From: Haloquadratum sp. J07HQX50
Lineage (GTDB): Archaea; Halobacteriota; Halobacteria; Halobacteriales; Haloferacaceae
Length of the DNA stretch: 14,556 nucleotides
Assembly (NCBI GenBank): GCA_000416005.1
Contig: KE356562.1
Span: forward strand, 723,861-738,416
Direction of reading: 5' to 3'
Shown piece after piece: positions 1 to 6,813 of this stretch; within the stretch, counting starts at the first letter, position 1; the number at the start of each line of letters is the position of its first letter. The notes beneath the pieces are model-generated. The model worked only from the letters and a program-made list of their open reading frames with translations. It was not told the origin of the DNA and did no database searches. Made by a program: the position numbers and the translations under genes.

Positions 1-1
1 T

Positions 2-610
2 GGCCCAGAAATCGGCCATGTAACGCCTGGGTCGGCACGGGCATTCGATATGATGAACGCTGCGAGCCATCTTGGATTACAGCTTCGTGATGCTGACCAG
101 TATCCACTTGACGTTGGAACAGCATGGGACCGGACACCGTGGGACCCAGCTGACGGTATCGGCCCGCTTGGCGTTCGCGTAGCAGTGTTTTCTGTCAATG
201 AGCAGGAAACTGGGTATATTCTCATTGACGGGAATAACATGGAGCCCGGGTTACGGGATACAATCCGACACCGAATAGTCGAACAGGGGCACATTGATCA
301 AGCAGAGATAATGACAACAGATACACATATCGTGAATACGGTTGAAGCAGACAATCAGGTTGGGAGCGCAATCGAGGATGAGCAGCTCATCTGTCTCATT
401 GAGGAGTTGGTTGAGAAAGCGCGGGCAGACTGTGAACCAGTCAAGGCAGGTATCGCCGTCGAGCGCGCTGCTGTTACTGTGTTTGGGAACGACCGTACCG
501 AAACACTCGCCAGCCATGCGAACGCTGTTGTCGCGATGGGTGGCGCATTTGCAGTTTCGGTCACTATGGCTGCTGTCGCGGTAAGTGTCCTCATATTTCT
601 TTTTGCCTGA
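2..610 (+). CDS. DUF2070 family membrane protein, C-terminal part (5' end outside window)
   Basis: The frame is open to the left edge of the window (first whole codon at base 2), so this is the last 202 residues of a longer protein. The visible part begins GPEIGHVTPGSARAFDMMN and continues with the soluble module I recognise as the C-terminal part of the archaeal DUF2070 family (GIGPLGVRVAVFS, then LIDGNNMEPGLRD). The last 30 or so residues are a hydrophobic stretch of Ala, Val, Met, Leu and Phe, a likely C-terminal membrane helix. An internal ATG pair at 50-55 is not the start, because homologous sequence continues upstream of it. The function of DUF2070 is unknown; the family is a predicted multi-pass membrane protein of Euryarchaeota. 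The gene converges on the DUF3194 gene with a 136-bp gap. Confidence 0.82.
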   Translation, partial: GPEIGHVTPGSARAFDMMNAASHLGLQLRDADQYPLDVGTAWDRTPWDPADGIGPLGVRVAVFSVNEQETGYILIDGNNMEPGLRDTIRHRIVEQGHIDQAEIMTTDTHIVNTVEADNQVGSAIEDEQLICLIEELVEKARADCEPVKAGIAVERAAVTVFGNDRTETLASHANAVVAMGGAFAVSVTMAAVAVSVLIFLFA

Positions 611-746
611 GCGACACTCGGCTCAAACAGTGGTTTCCACGTCCACGCGAACCATCGTCTTCAGTGTATTCAGGACATGTTACTCAACATCTGATCTTCT
701 CAAGAGACGTGCGTGTCACGCGCAGTGCGCACAAACGTGTCCTCTG

Positions 747-992
747 TTACTCAGAATGTGCGTGCAGATCATCGACCGCTGATTCGGCTGCCGTTATCGC
801 ATCCTCGATGACTGCATCTGCTTCCGGTGAGGCCTCTTCGGGAACGTTCAGGTAGATATCTACGTCCAGAATTTGGTTCTCAAAGGTGACAGTGATATCT
901 ATATCTCTGACTGTTGACTGTCGGTACCGCGAGAAGATAACGCCTTCTGCCGCCTCTGCGGCGGTGTTTACGACCGTCTCAGCCGTTGGCAT
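747..992 (-). CDS. DUF3194 family protein
   Basis: An 81-residue acidic protein matching the archaeal DUF3194 family, which is typically encoded directly after prefoldin beta, as here: only 3 nt separate it from the pfdB stop. It begins MPTAETVVNTAAEAAEG, has a central beta-rich stretch (DIDITVTFENQILDVDIYLN) and ends in a helical acidic tail. The motif content does not reveal a biochemical role. It is the last gene of the minus-strand operon that starts with rpl37ae. The tight spacing implies co-transcription and perhaps translational coupling with prefoldin. Confidence 0.8.
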   Translation of the reverse strand: MPTAETVVNTAAEAAEGVIFSRYRQSTVRDIDITVTFENQILDVDIYLNVPEEASPEADAVIEDAITAAESAVDDLHAHSE

Positions 993-995
993 ACG

Positions 996-1382
996 TTATG
1001 CGCCTGCACCACCAGGGCCCATCGGACCACCGCCACCGCTTCCTTGGAGCATCTGCTGGAGTTCTTCTTGAAGACTTTCGAACTGCTGTTGGACACGTTG
1101 CTCCTGTTTTTTGAGTTGCTCGACACGGATTTCGAGGCTATCGACTTTATCTTCAAGTTCCTCTTCAGCGGTGTCATACTCTGTCTCAACGAGCAGTTCA
1201 CCGACTTCTCGATACATCATTGTGTCTTCGTCAAGTTCCTCGAGCGCTGATAACGCCGTTTCAGATTCCGTCAGCGTCGACTCAGCTTGCTCTCTCTGTG
1301 CCGCCACCTTCTGCGCTGTTTCCTGTAAATCCTGCAGCTCCTCAAGCTTTTCCTGTGCTTCTGGCGGCAAGTTCCCTTGCAT
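996..1382 (-). CDS. pfdB: Prefoldin subunit beta
   Basis: A 128-residue beta subunit of the archaeal hexameric (alpha2-beta4) cytosolic chaperone prefoldin, which captures unfolded proteins and passes them to the thermosome. It starts [20 protein letters not shown] and has two long heptad-rich coiled-coil arms (about residues 8-50 and 68-115). Between them lies the conserved beta-hairpin region with [15 protein letters not shown]. The C-terminus is a Gly-rich tail ([15 protein letters not shown]), longer than in many prefoldins and probably disordered. The gene lies 45 bp after pcc1 and 3 bp before the DUF3194 gene, within the rpl37ae operon. Identification is firm. Confidence 0.95.
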   Translation of the reverse strand: MQGNLPPEAQEKLEELQDLQETAQKVAAQREQAESTLTESETALSALEELDEDTMMYREVGELLVETEYDTAEEELEDKVDSLEIRVEQLKKQEQRVQQQFESLQEELQQMLQGSGGGGPMGPGGAGA

Positions 1383-1427
1383 ATTGTGAAGAATGGATTC
1401 GTGAGTGAAAAAGGCCCGTATTCATGC

Positions 1428-1709
1428 TTATGGATTATCTGATATCGTATCACCGAGCGCGTGCACTGACTCAGCGACGGTAACCAGTCGTAACCATGTA
1501 TTAATCCCAGCACGGAGGGCGGTGAGATCAGCTGCTTCAACCGAAATTATCAATTGGGTTTCCGTCTGTTCGATCGAGGCCTGTCCACGCGCGTCTGCGA
1601 TTTCGCCAACTTCTTGCTGGAGGCTCTGAGTGATAACCGATGTGGTTGCTGATCGGTGGTAGCTCCGAGTAAACGTGGCTGTGTGTGGCCATGTCGACCG
1701 TTGCGCCAT
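1428..1709 (-). CDS. pcc1: KEOPS complex subunit Pcc1
   Basis: A 93-residue Pcc1 homologue. Pcc1 is the small dimerising subunit of KEOPS (with Kae1, Bud32, Cgi121), which installs the threonylcarbamoyl group of t6A37 on ANN-decoding tRNAs. The protein shows the family pattern of an N-terminal beta-hairpin (HTATFTRSY), a helix, a second strand pair (LIISVEAADLTALRAG) and a C-terminal helix (INTWLRLVTVAESV). The position between rpoP (11 bp upstream) and pfdB (45 bp downstream) is a familiar euryarchaeal arrangement and supports the call. Confidence 0.88.
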   Translation of the reverse strand: MAQRSTWPHTATFTRSYHRSATTSVITQSLQQEVGEIADARGQASIEQTETQLIISVEAADLTALRAGINTWLRLVTVAESVHALGDTISDNP

Positions 1710-1720
1710 GTAGAGCTCGG

Positions 1721-1855
1721 TTACCGTACGGGAACTTCTTTAATTGTCGGGGCTCGTTCCTTTAGCAGTACCCGATGTCCACAGTAAGGACATCGAACAC
1801 CACCGTATTCATCCAGCTCAACGTCGCGCTTACACCGCGAGCACTTATAGCTCAT
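1721..1855 (-). CDS. rpoP: DNA-directed RNA polymerase subunit P (Rpb12)
   Basis: A 44-residue gene read directly from the minus strand: ATG at 1855, TAA at 1721-1723. The product begins [19 protein letters not shown], has a second cysteine pair in [10 protein letters not shown] and ends KEVPVR. C5, C8, C22 and C25 form the single zinc ribbon typical of archaeal RpoP / eukaryotic Rpb12, which bridges subunits D and B in the RNA polymerase core. The length is normal for the family. The start lies 5 nt after the rpl37ae stop and the stop 11 nt before the pcc1 start. The zinc ribbon is intact here, unlike that of its neighbour L37Ae. Confidence 0.95.
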   Translation of the reverse strand: MSYKCSRCKRDVELDEYGGVRCPYCGHRVLLKERAPTIKEVPVR

Positions 1856-1860
1856 ATATC

Positions 1861-2133
1861 TTATTCCTCACTCTCAGTTGAGAGTGCCGCTCGAATTGAG
1901 CGTCGAACTTGTGTTCCTCCGGGCGTTTGTGGCCGGTATGTTCCTCCTGTAAACAGTTCTCCTGTCTCTTCATCGCGCCAAATACCGGTTCCAACACGTG
2001 TCACATCGGTATCATCAACTGTCGAATTTCGCATGTCATTCTCGATTTCTTTTACCCGACGGCGAGCAACTCGCCCGTATCGAGCTCCAAAGCGCCCGGC
2101 GCTGCCAGTTGTTCGTGCTTCCTGATCAGCCAT
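1861..2133 (-). CDS. rpl37ae: Large-subunit ribosomal protein L37Ae (eL43), zinc-finger-less variant
   Basis: A 90-residue protein with the unmistakable L37Ae ends: [19 protein letters not shown] near the N-terminus, then [18 protein letters not shown] and RRSIRAAL. The family normally carries a C2C2 zinc ribbon, CxxC before GTGIW and CxxC after it. Here there is no cysteine at all. Compared with the haloarchaeal form I remember, the first knuckle is shortened by about four residues (now [13 protein letters not shown]) and the second is replaced by RDEETGELF. The reading frame is smooth, and other frames through this stretch do not restore the cysteines, so frameshifts are not the cause. It is the first gene of the operon and has its own promoter box. 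A second, zinc-containing copy elsewhere in the genome is possible. Confidence 0.92.
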   Translation of the reverse strand: MADQEARTTGSAGRFGARYGRVARRRVKEIENDMRNSTVDDTDVTRVGTGIWRDEETGELFTGGTYRPQTPGGTQVRRSIRAALSTESEE

Positions 2134-2160
2134 ATAATCGTATTAATGTCGACAGCGTGA

Positions 2161-2168
2161 ATAAACCC
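2161..2168 (-). promoter_or_regulatory. Promoter box of the rpl37ae operon
   Basis: On the minus strand the sequence is GGGTTTAT. The A of TTTA is 29 nt upstream of the rpl37ae ATG. That fits a TATA box for a leaderless or very short-leader transcript covering rpl37ae-rpoP-pcc1-pfdB-DUF3194. Inference from spacing and sequence only. Confidence 0.55.
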
Positions 2169-2183
2169 TACGAGTTCGGTCAT

Positions 2184-2903
2184 TCACTGAAGCTCAGCCT
2201 CAGCGAGAGCATCATTGAGGTCATCACCGACAAACTCACCCGACTCTCGGTCCATCGCTGTTGTCACAATACGATTTTCCTGCACACTTGAGCCATCACG
2301 CAGCAGTAACCGGACATTACCGTTTGTATCTGCACGCGTGACCTTCGCACGAAGTCCCGATTGAGACCCAGTCCCACTCGCATCAATTGGACCGGGTATG
2401 ATTTTTTTCACGTGCGGATGGCCGGCAACGACTTTAATTGCGTTCTGACCAGGGCGGCCGCCAATAAGCGTCGTGTGGCTCCCGCCGATCTTCTCTTTTG
2501 GTTGCCGCTGGACGACATCAAGTGAGCGTTTCCCTTGGCGTTCGCGCACATATTCAACTGGGTTCTCGCTCGGCACTCGGTAGAATGTGTAGTGCAATTG
2601 AGCGCGTGCCTCTCGAAGTACTTCGCGGTCCCCAGCCGCATATACCTCCTCTGGTCGTTTGCGTCGTATCTCATCCGCCACTCGTCCAGCAAAATTTCGA
2701 AGCTCAACGACGACTGCCTCTCCATTGTGTTCTGGAGTCGTTGTAATCGTGGTCTCTCCGATATGTGTATTCCCATCGAGCATCGTGAGGTCTGCCTCTT
2801 GACGAGTAAAACAAACAATGACCGTATCGCAGTTTGGGGTGTGACAGACCAGACAGTAATCGCCTGGTCGTTCAAGCGATGAGCCACATGTCCCACACTG
2901 CAT
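2184..2903 (-). CDS. DUF2103 family protein with N-terminal zinc ribbon
   Basis: A 239-residue protein. Residues 1-25 carry C3-x2-C6, C17-x2-C20 and C25 (MQCGTCGSS, YCLVCHTPNCD), a probable zinc ribbon. The middle (about 30-110) is unassigned. Residues around 138-170 contain GGSHTTLIGGRPGQNAIKVV followed by HPHVKKIIPGPI, which I recognise as the archaeal DUF2103 domain, described as a predicted metal-binding domain. The C-terminal third looks beta-rich (AKVTRADTNGNVRLLLRDGS). The molecular role is unknown. It ends 50 bp before the rpl37ae start and has its own promoter box, so it is probably a separate unit that could read through into the ribosomal operon. Confidence 0.8.
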   Translation of the reverse strand: MQCGTCGSSLERPGDYCLVCHTPNCDTVIVCFTRQEADLTMLDGNTHIGETTITTTPEHNGEAVVVELRNFAGRVADEIRRKRPEEVYAAGDREVLREARAQLHYTFYRVPSENPVEYVRERQGKRSLDVVQRQPKEKIGGSHTTLIGGRPGQNAIKVVAGHPHVKKIIPGPIDASGTGSQSGLRAKVTRADTNGNVRLLLRDGSSVQENRIVTTAMDRESGEFVGDDLNDALAEAELQ

Positions 2904-3104
2904 AGTATCTCTATTCGACGCAGACGTTAAAAAGCCGCTTTGTACACACAGCGTCGGAGATGAACTCAGATCTGAGATCCGATAGAGGGTCGCTGAGGCG
3001 GGTCAGTTGCAGAATGCACGGTGAATGCCGAGGTCGAAGAGAGATCTGTGACGTGATGATGAGACTCACAGATTCTCGACCCAGTTCAGTTGACTCAACG
3101 TGAT
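2904..3104. other. Intergenic region with three palindromes downstream of truD
   Basis: No gene is visible. It holds the DUF2103 promoter box and three inverted repeats: CTCAGATCTGAG at 2965-2976 (perfect, no spacer), ATCTGTGA at 3044-3051 pairing with TCACAGAT at 3066-3073, and GTTGACTCAAC at 3089-3099 just past the truD stop. None is followed by a clear T run on the minus strand, so a terminator role for truD is possible but unproven. Confidence 0.4.
2926..2933 (-). promoter_or_regulatory. Promoter box of the DUF2103 gene
   Basis: Minus-strand TTTTTAAC; the A after the T run is 25 nt upstream of the ATG at 2903. This is the spacing seen at the other promoters of this window and indicates a leaderless start. 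Confidence 0.55.
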
Positions 3105-4472
3105 TTACAATTGATGCGGGTCTACCTTGAGATATTCTCGCATAACACTTGTTGCATAGCTCCCAGATGGAAGCGCGAAGGAAAGCGTGTACGAGTCAGG
3201 GTCATTCATCTCGACAGACAGTTGTGTGCGAAGCATTATTGCCCGATAGGTGCCGGCTGAATCAAACGCCCCTTGTCCGGCAAATGATTCGCATTCGATT
3301 CCTTCCTCAGAGAGAACTGAGCGTTCGATCTCCCCTGGTATCCCATCGGCGAGTGTGGTTTCAGTTCCGAACAAGGGTGCGATTACGAACGCCCGACCCC
3401 GCCGACAATGTTTGCGCATGATTTCCGTTCGTGAGTCGGTGACCTCTTGTCGACGGTCAACGGCTGGGTTGTAGAGGGTGCCCGGTGTATCACGGTCAAG
3501 AAAACATATCCGATCGCCAGTGACAGGTGTCTCAATTGGAAGATCATCTGATAATCGCCGGCTAATTAAGCGGTTAAATAATACCGATTGTACCGCATTC
3601 ACGAAGAGTTGTTGAAGATTCCGGGGGAGTACACAGAGCGCTGCTCGCCATTCTGTTGGAGTTGTCGGCTCGTGTTCCACAAGATAATGGAGGATAGAGC
3701 GCTCAAACCGAAGATACCCCGGCATCGCGTCAAGCGCTGCTTGCCAGTCAGGGTTCGCTTTCGTCGCCGTGCGTTCGACAATTGCACGCGCGTCCTGTGT
3801 TTCTGGCGGTTCATTTGGGTGTGGGTTCCCAATGTATACAAGCACAGCTTTTCGCCACTCTCCGGCGACTGCGTGACGACCAACAACGTGTGTCACCGGC
3901 CGGCGGCTACCGAAGCGTTGATGACCAAATGAGTTTGCGATAGCAATTGTCGCTGGTTCCGATTGAGACTGATCTACTGAGGTGTCGGGTGCGAGTTCGC
4001 GCGTAATATCAAAGACGCGCTCTCTCTGGTTAGCGCCCCGGACACGGATGCGAAATCGATTCCCAGCGAGGTCGCCAAAATGCAAGCGTCGGCCGTATCG
4101 GCCTACGACGTTGATTTCCACGTTCGAGAGTGTCGGAATATCTGTGGGCTGTAGTTTTCTGATCGAGAATAGTTGTGTCGTGACCGCGTGTTTATCTTTT
4201 GTTCCAGCCCAAGCAACTCGTTCACGACTTATATCCAACTGATCAGAGAGTGCTTGGACAAAATCATTCGTATCCCACTCAGTAAGTGTTGCTCGGATGA
4301 GTAAGTGTGGATATGACTCCTCATCAGCTGACACCGCAACAGGCTCGATTGTCTCGATTTCTTCGACTCTAAAATCTGACGGCTGTTCACGAAGAGTGCC
4401 CCCCGTGCCGGGTGTTTCACTCAGATAAAAGCGTTGGCCAATCGCCTGGTCTGCTGGAGGTGCTTCACGCAT
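3105..4472 (-). CDS. truD: tRNA pseudouridine(13) synthase TruD
   Basis: A 455-residue TruD-family enzyme, which isomerises U13 of tRNA to pseudouridine. The catalytic motif GTKDKHAVTTQ lies at residues 90-100, with the presumed nucleophile Asp93. The second family motif, IANSFGHQRFGSRRP, is at about 178-191. N-terminal residues 30-45 (QPSDFRVEEI) match the usual opening of the synthase domain, and the region between about 195 and 340 corresponds to the TRUD insertion domain. The length is usual for archaeal TruD. The ATG at 4472 is 32 nt after the pth2 stop; no separate promoter is evident, so it is probably the second gene of a pth2-truD unit. This gene pair is common in archaea. Confidence 0.94.
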   Translation of the reverse strand: MREAPPADQAIGQRFYLSETPGTGGTLREQPSDFRVEEIETIEPVAVSADEESYPHLLIRATLTEWDTNDFVQALSDQLDISRERVAWAGTKDKHAVTTQLFSIRKLQPTDIPTLSNVEINVVGRYGRRLHFGDLAGNRFRIRVRGANQRERVFDITRELAPDTSVDQSQSEPATIAIANSFGHQRFGSRRPVTHVVGRHAVAGEWRKAVLVYIGNPHPNEPPETQDARAIVERTATKANPDWQAALDAMPGYLRFERSILHYLVEHEPTTPTEWRAALCVLPRNLQQLFVNAVQSVLFNRLISRRLSDDLPIETPVTGDRICFLDRDTPGTLYNPAVDRRQEVTDSRTEIMRKHCRRGRAFVIAPLFGTETTLADGIPGEIERSVLSEEGIECESFAGQGAFDSAGTYRAIMLRTQLSVEMNDPDSYTLSFALPSGSYATSVMREYLKVDPHQL

Positions 4473-4504
4473 ACACGAGGGTAAGAAGCGATGCGTTCAT
4501 GAGT

Positions 4505-4843
4505 TCAATACAGGGAGAGGTCGCCAGTAATCTGATCGACATCAGTGTCAGGTCCAGGCCCAATTCCCGCACATGTTATTGTTTCTGGTTCTATCTGGGT
4601 GTGACCTGCATCACGAATGACGGCGGTCGGAAGTCCATCGCGCTCTGCACGCTCTACATGCGTGAACACATCTTCTTTGCTGCTGATTTGCAAAACGATT
4701 TTTTTCTGTCCCGCTTGCTTCCACTGTTGACGTGTCTCACTGGCGGCGGCATCCGCTGCGGCGACCGCTGCATGTGCTACCTGTGCGGCTAGTTTTCCAC
4801 GCCCCATTTGAACATCAGTTCGAGCGATGATGGCCTGTTTCAT
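4505..4843 (-). CDS. pth2: Peptidyl-tRNA hydrolase, archaeal/eukaryotic type (Pth2)
   Basis: A 112-residue Pth2, which cleaves peptidyl-tRNA released from stalled ribosomes and so recycles tRNA. The N-terminus MKQAIIARTDVQMGRGKLAA followed by QVAHAAV contains the conserved Gly-Lys, Gln and His of the family active site. The C-terminus has IRDAGHTQIEPETITCAGIG, also typical. The length is normal (110-120). The start at 4843 agrees with a promoter box whose A lies 24 nt upstream. The gene heads a unit with truD and is divergent from dcd across an 83-bp spacer. Confidence 0.95.
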   Translation of the reverse strand: MKQAIIARTDVQMGRGKLAAQVAHAAVAAADAAASETRQQWKQAGQKKIVLQISSKEDVFTHVERAERDGLPTAVIRDAGHTQIEPETITCAGIGPGPDTDVDQITGDLSLY

Positions 4844-4865
4844 ACCTCAAAATCCGTGGGTGGCC

Positions 4866-4872
4866 CTAAAAT
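4866..4872 (-). promoter_or_regulatory. Promoter box of pth2-truD
   Basis: Minus-strand ATTTTAG; the A of TTTA is 24 nt ahead of the pth2 ATG, indicating a leaderless transcript. It lies back-to-back with the dcd box in the divergent spacer 4844-4926. Confidence 0.55.
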
Positions 4873-4894
4873 GTCCTCGCATCATAGACGGGTG

Positions 4895-4902
4895 CTTTTA
4901 GG
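4895..4902 (+). promoter_or_regulatory. Promoter box of dcd-thiR
   Basis: CTTTTAGG on the plus strand; the A is 27 nt upstream of the ATG at 4927. This supports 4927 rather than the upstream in-frame codon at 4903 as the dcd start, since 4903 would fall only 3 nt after the box. Confidence 0.6.
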
Positions 4903-4926
4903 TTGCTCCGCCTCGCTACGCCGAGT

Positions 4927-6813
4927 ATGATTCTTTCAGACGAGGACATTCTCGCCCGCTTGGAATCCGGTGAGCTAGTCGTCACCCCGATTGACGATAT
5001 AGACATGCAAGTCCAACCGGCAAGTATCGATTTACGTCTTGGCGAGGAGTTTCTTGAGTTTCAGCGGACGAATATATCCTGTATTCATCCGAACCGTGAG
5101 TCCGAAGTGTCAGAATATGTTACAGAAAGACACGTTCCTGAAGGGGAGGAGTTCATTCTTCACCCGAGTGATTTTGTCTTGGGGACTACGAAGGAGCGCG
5201 TTGAGATTCCGGCAGACCTATTGGCAACCGTTGAGGGACGTTCGTCGCTCGGCCGACTGGCTGTGGTCATTCATGCATCTTTGCCAGCTGATGAAGAAGT
5301 GTTCGTATGGACGCCACAGTCAGGATTTGGGTTTCACCCAATTGGTGATATTGTCGACAACGAAGATCCTGCCCATGCGGTCTCGTTTCATCCGCAGACA
5401 CTCACTGTTCGGACACACCGGATTTCAAATTATATCAAAAATCCCACTCGGCGTATTTTTAAAATAACGTTGGCTTCAGGGCGCTCGGTTCACGTGACTC
5501 GAGATCATAATCTGTTTAGCCTGGATGCATCTGGAAAGATTGACCGGGTGCGCAGTGAAAACACACAGAATCGGCTGGTTGCAGTGCCTGGGTCGATGCC
5601 AGCGCCTCACAACGCCGAGAGTTCCCTCGATCTTCGGTCAGTGTTTGCAGGCTCGACACGAACTGCACCTGTTGCCACCGATGGGGCTGCGTCAGAATCA
5701 GAATCAAAATCAACAGCAGCAGTTCTTCTCAACCGAGGGGACGAGTGGTTACCATCACAACTCACACTCACTCCCGCCTTCGGCCGGCTGGTTGGTGTCT
5801 GGATCCGCAATCAGATAGCAGACCAACACACCATCCCCCAGGTAGGAACCCCGCTGGAACATGTCGGACATGGGTGTGAGAGGCCGGTCATCGCCGAAAC
5901 GGTCACTGGTATAGATATTCGCTCGCCACTTGTTGATGAATTACTCCAACAGCTGTGTCGAGGCGAAACAGGACCACAGATGCCGTCGTGTGTGTGGAAC
6001 TGGGACGATGCGGTCATTCAGGGAGTTCTGCAGGGTCTCCTCGCAAGCAGGTCACTGACGGGTACAGTCATGACCAAGACGAAGCAACTGGCGAGTAAGA
6101 TATGTTATCTGGCGACTCGGCTCGGTCGGTATGGTTCAATCGATGACTCAGAAACGGTCTCACGAGGCTACTGTGTACGTGTCCATCCAGCACCGCCGGA
6201 AAAACGAATCCCAACACCAGGGCATCTACTCGCTGAATACCGTCATCAGGCAGGATTGGACCGACACAGTATAACCGAGAGGGCTGATCTTCCAGAATCC
6301 AGCCTCAAAGCAATCGAGACAATGAAAAGACCAGAGATTACACAATCAACGCTCAAAACACTACAAGAGGTATACCAAGATGCGGGTATCGATACAGATC
6401 GATTAGATCGTATCGTTTCGAGCGACATTCAGTTTGACCGTGTCGTCAGCGTACGAGATACAGAGCGTATCGAACCGACGTACGATCTTGAGGTTCAGCC
6501 AAATGGGCGAGTGATCGAAAATTTCCTTGGAGGGACTGGTGGAGTATTCCTGTCAAACACAGCCGGAATTGTTGATCCAGGGTACGAAGGCCAAATTACA
6601 TTAGAGCTATCGAATCTTGGAACTGCACCAGTGGCGCTGACACCAGGGATGCGGGTTTCTCAACTCGTGTTCACTGAATTAAAATCAGAATCAAATCGGC
6701 CGTATGGGGCAGCGCGAGGCTCGAAATATCAGGGTCAGCGCGGCCCACAGGCTTCACGCATTGGCTCAGACCCAGAGTTCGATAATAATGGTGATAATGG
6801 TGATGGAGAGTGA
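4927..6813 (+). CDS. dcd: dCTP deaminase, interrupted by an intein
   Basis: A 628-residue precursor: N-extein 1-117, intein 118-544, C-extein 545-628. The joined exteins give a 201-residue dCTP deaminase, close to the normal archaeal size. The enzyme deaminates dCTP to dUTP for thymidylate synthesis. The N-extein begins [18 protein letters not shown] and contains [11 protein letters not shown] and [15 protein letters not shown]; the C-extein continues [19 protein letters not shown], with the catalytic Glu560. The intein separates the RSSLGR motif (105-110) from that Glu, so splicing must be needed for activity. The C-terminal tail is low-complexity ([10 protein letters not shown]). The start at 4927 is set by homology and by the promoter box. 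The last codons overlap the GTG start of thiR (GTGA, 6810-6813). Confidence 0.95.
   Translation: MILSDEDILARLESGELVVTPIDDIDMQVQPASIDLRLGEEFLEFQRTNISCIHPNRESEVSEYVTERHVPEGEEFILHPSDFVLGTTKERVEIPADLLATVEGRSSLGRLAVVIHASLPADEEVFVWTPQSGFGFHPIGDIVDNEDPAHAVSFHPQTLTVRTHRISNYIKNPTRRIFKITLASGRSVHVTRDHNLFSLDASGKIDRVRSENTQNRLVAVPGSMPAPHNAESSLDLRSVFAGSTRTAPVATDGAASESESKSTAAVLLNRGDEWLPSQLTLTPAFGRLVGVWIRNQIADQHTIPQVGTPLEHVGHGCERPVIAETVTGIDIRSPLVDELLQQLCRGETGPQMPSCVWNWDDAVIQGVLQGLLASRSLTGTVMTKTKQLASKICYLATRLGRYGSIDDSETVSRGYCVRVHPAPPEKRIPTPGHLLAEYRHQAGLDRHSITERADLPESSLKAIETMKRPEITQSTLKTLQEVYQDAGIDTDRLDRIVSSDIQFDRVVSVRDTERIEPTYDLEVQPNGRVIENFLGGTGGVFLSNTAGIVDPGYEGQITLELSNLGTAPVALTPGMRVSQLVFTELKSESNRPYGAARGSKYQGQRGPQASRIGSDPEFDNNGDNGDGE
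5278..6558 (+). mobile_element. Dcd intein with degenerate LAGLIDADG endonuclease
   Basis: A 427-residue in-frame insertion in dcd. Block A begins [10 protein letters not shown] (Ser1). Block B is HVTRDHNLF, with Thr74 and His77 in intein numbering. Block F/G runs [16 protein letters not shown], then [11 protein letters not shown], followed by the +1 Thr of the C-extein. The middle is a DOD-type homing endonuclease by position and pattern: first motif [12 protein letters not shown] (nt 5779-5814), second motif [11 protein letters not shown] (nt 6025-6057), then [17 protein letters not shown], typical of the region after motif two. Both motifs lack the acidic catalytic residue, so the nuclease is probably dead. 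A helix-turn-helix-like stretch (about nt 6220-6360) follows. The penultimate residue is Ser rather than the usual His. Boundaries are set by comparing with unbroken Dcd ([12 protein letters not shown]). Confidence 0.92.

Noticed and set aside
1990..2060. Frameshift as the cause of the missing cysteines in L37Ae
   Set aside because: The other two minus-strand frames of this stretch do not restore a CxxC pattern, and the present frame aligns continuously with the flanking conserved parts.
4903..4926. Upstream in-frame start of dcd at 4903
   Set aside because: It lies only 3 nt after the promoter box, and Dcd proteins begin MILSDxDI at 4927.
6778..6810. Repeat GATAATGGT near the dcd 3' end as a regulatory or CRISPR-like repeat
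   Set aside because: It is only two to three short units encoding an Asp/Asn/Gly tail, typical low-complexity coding sequence.
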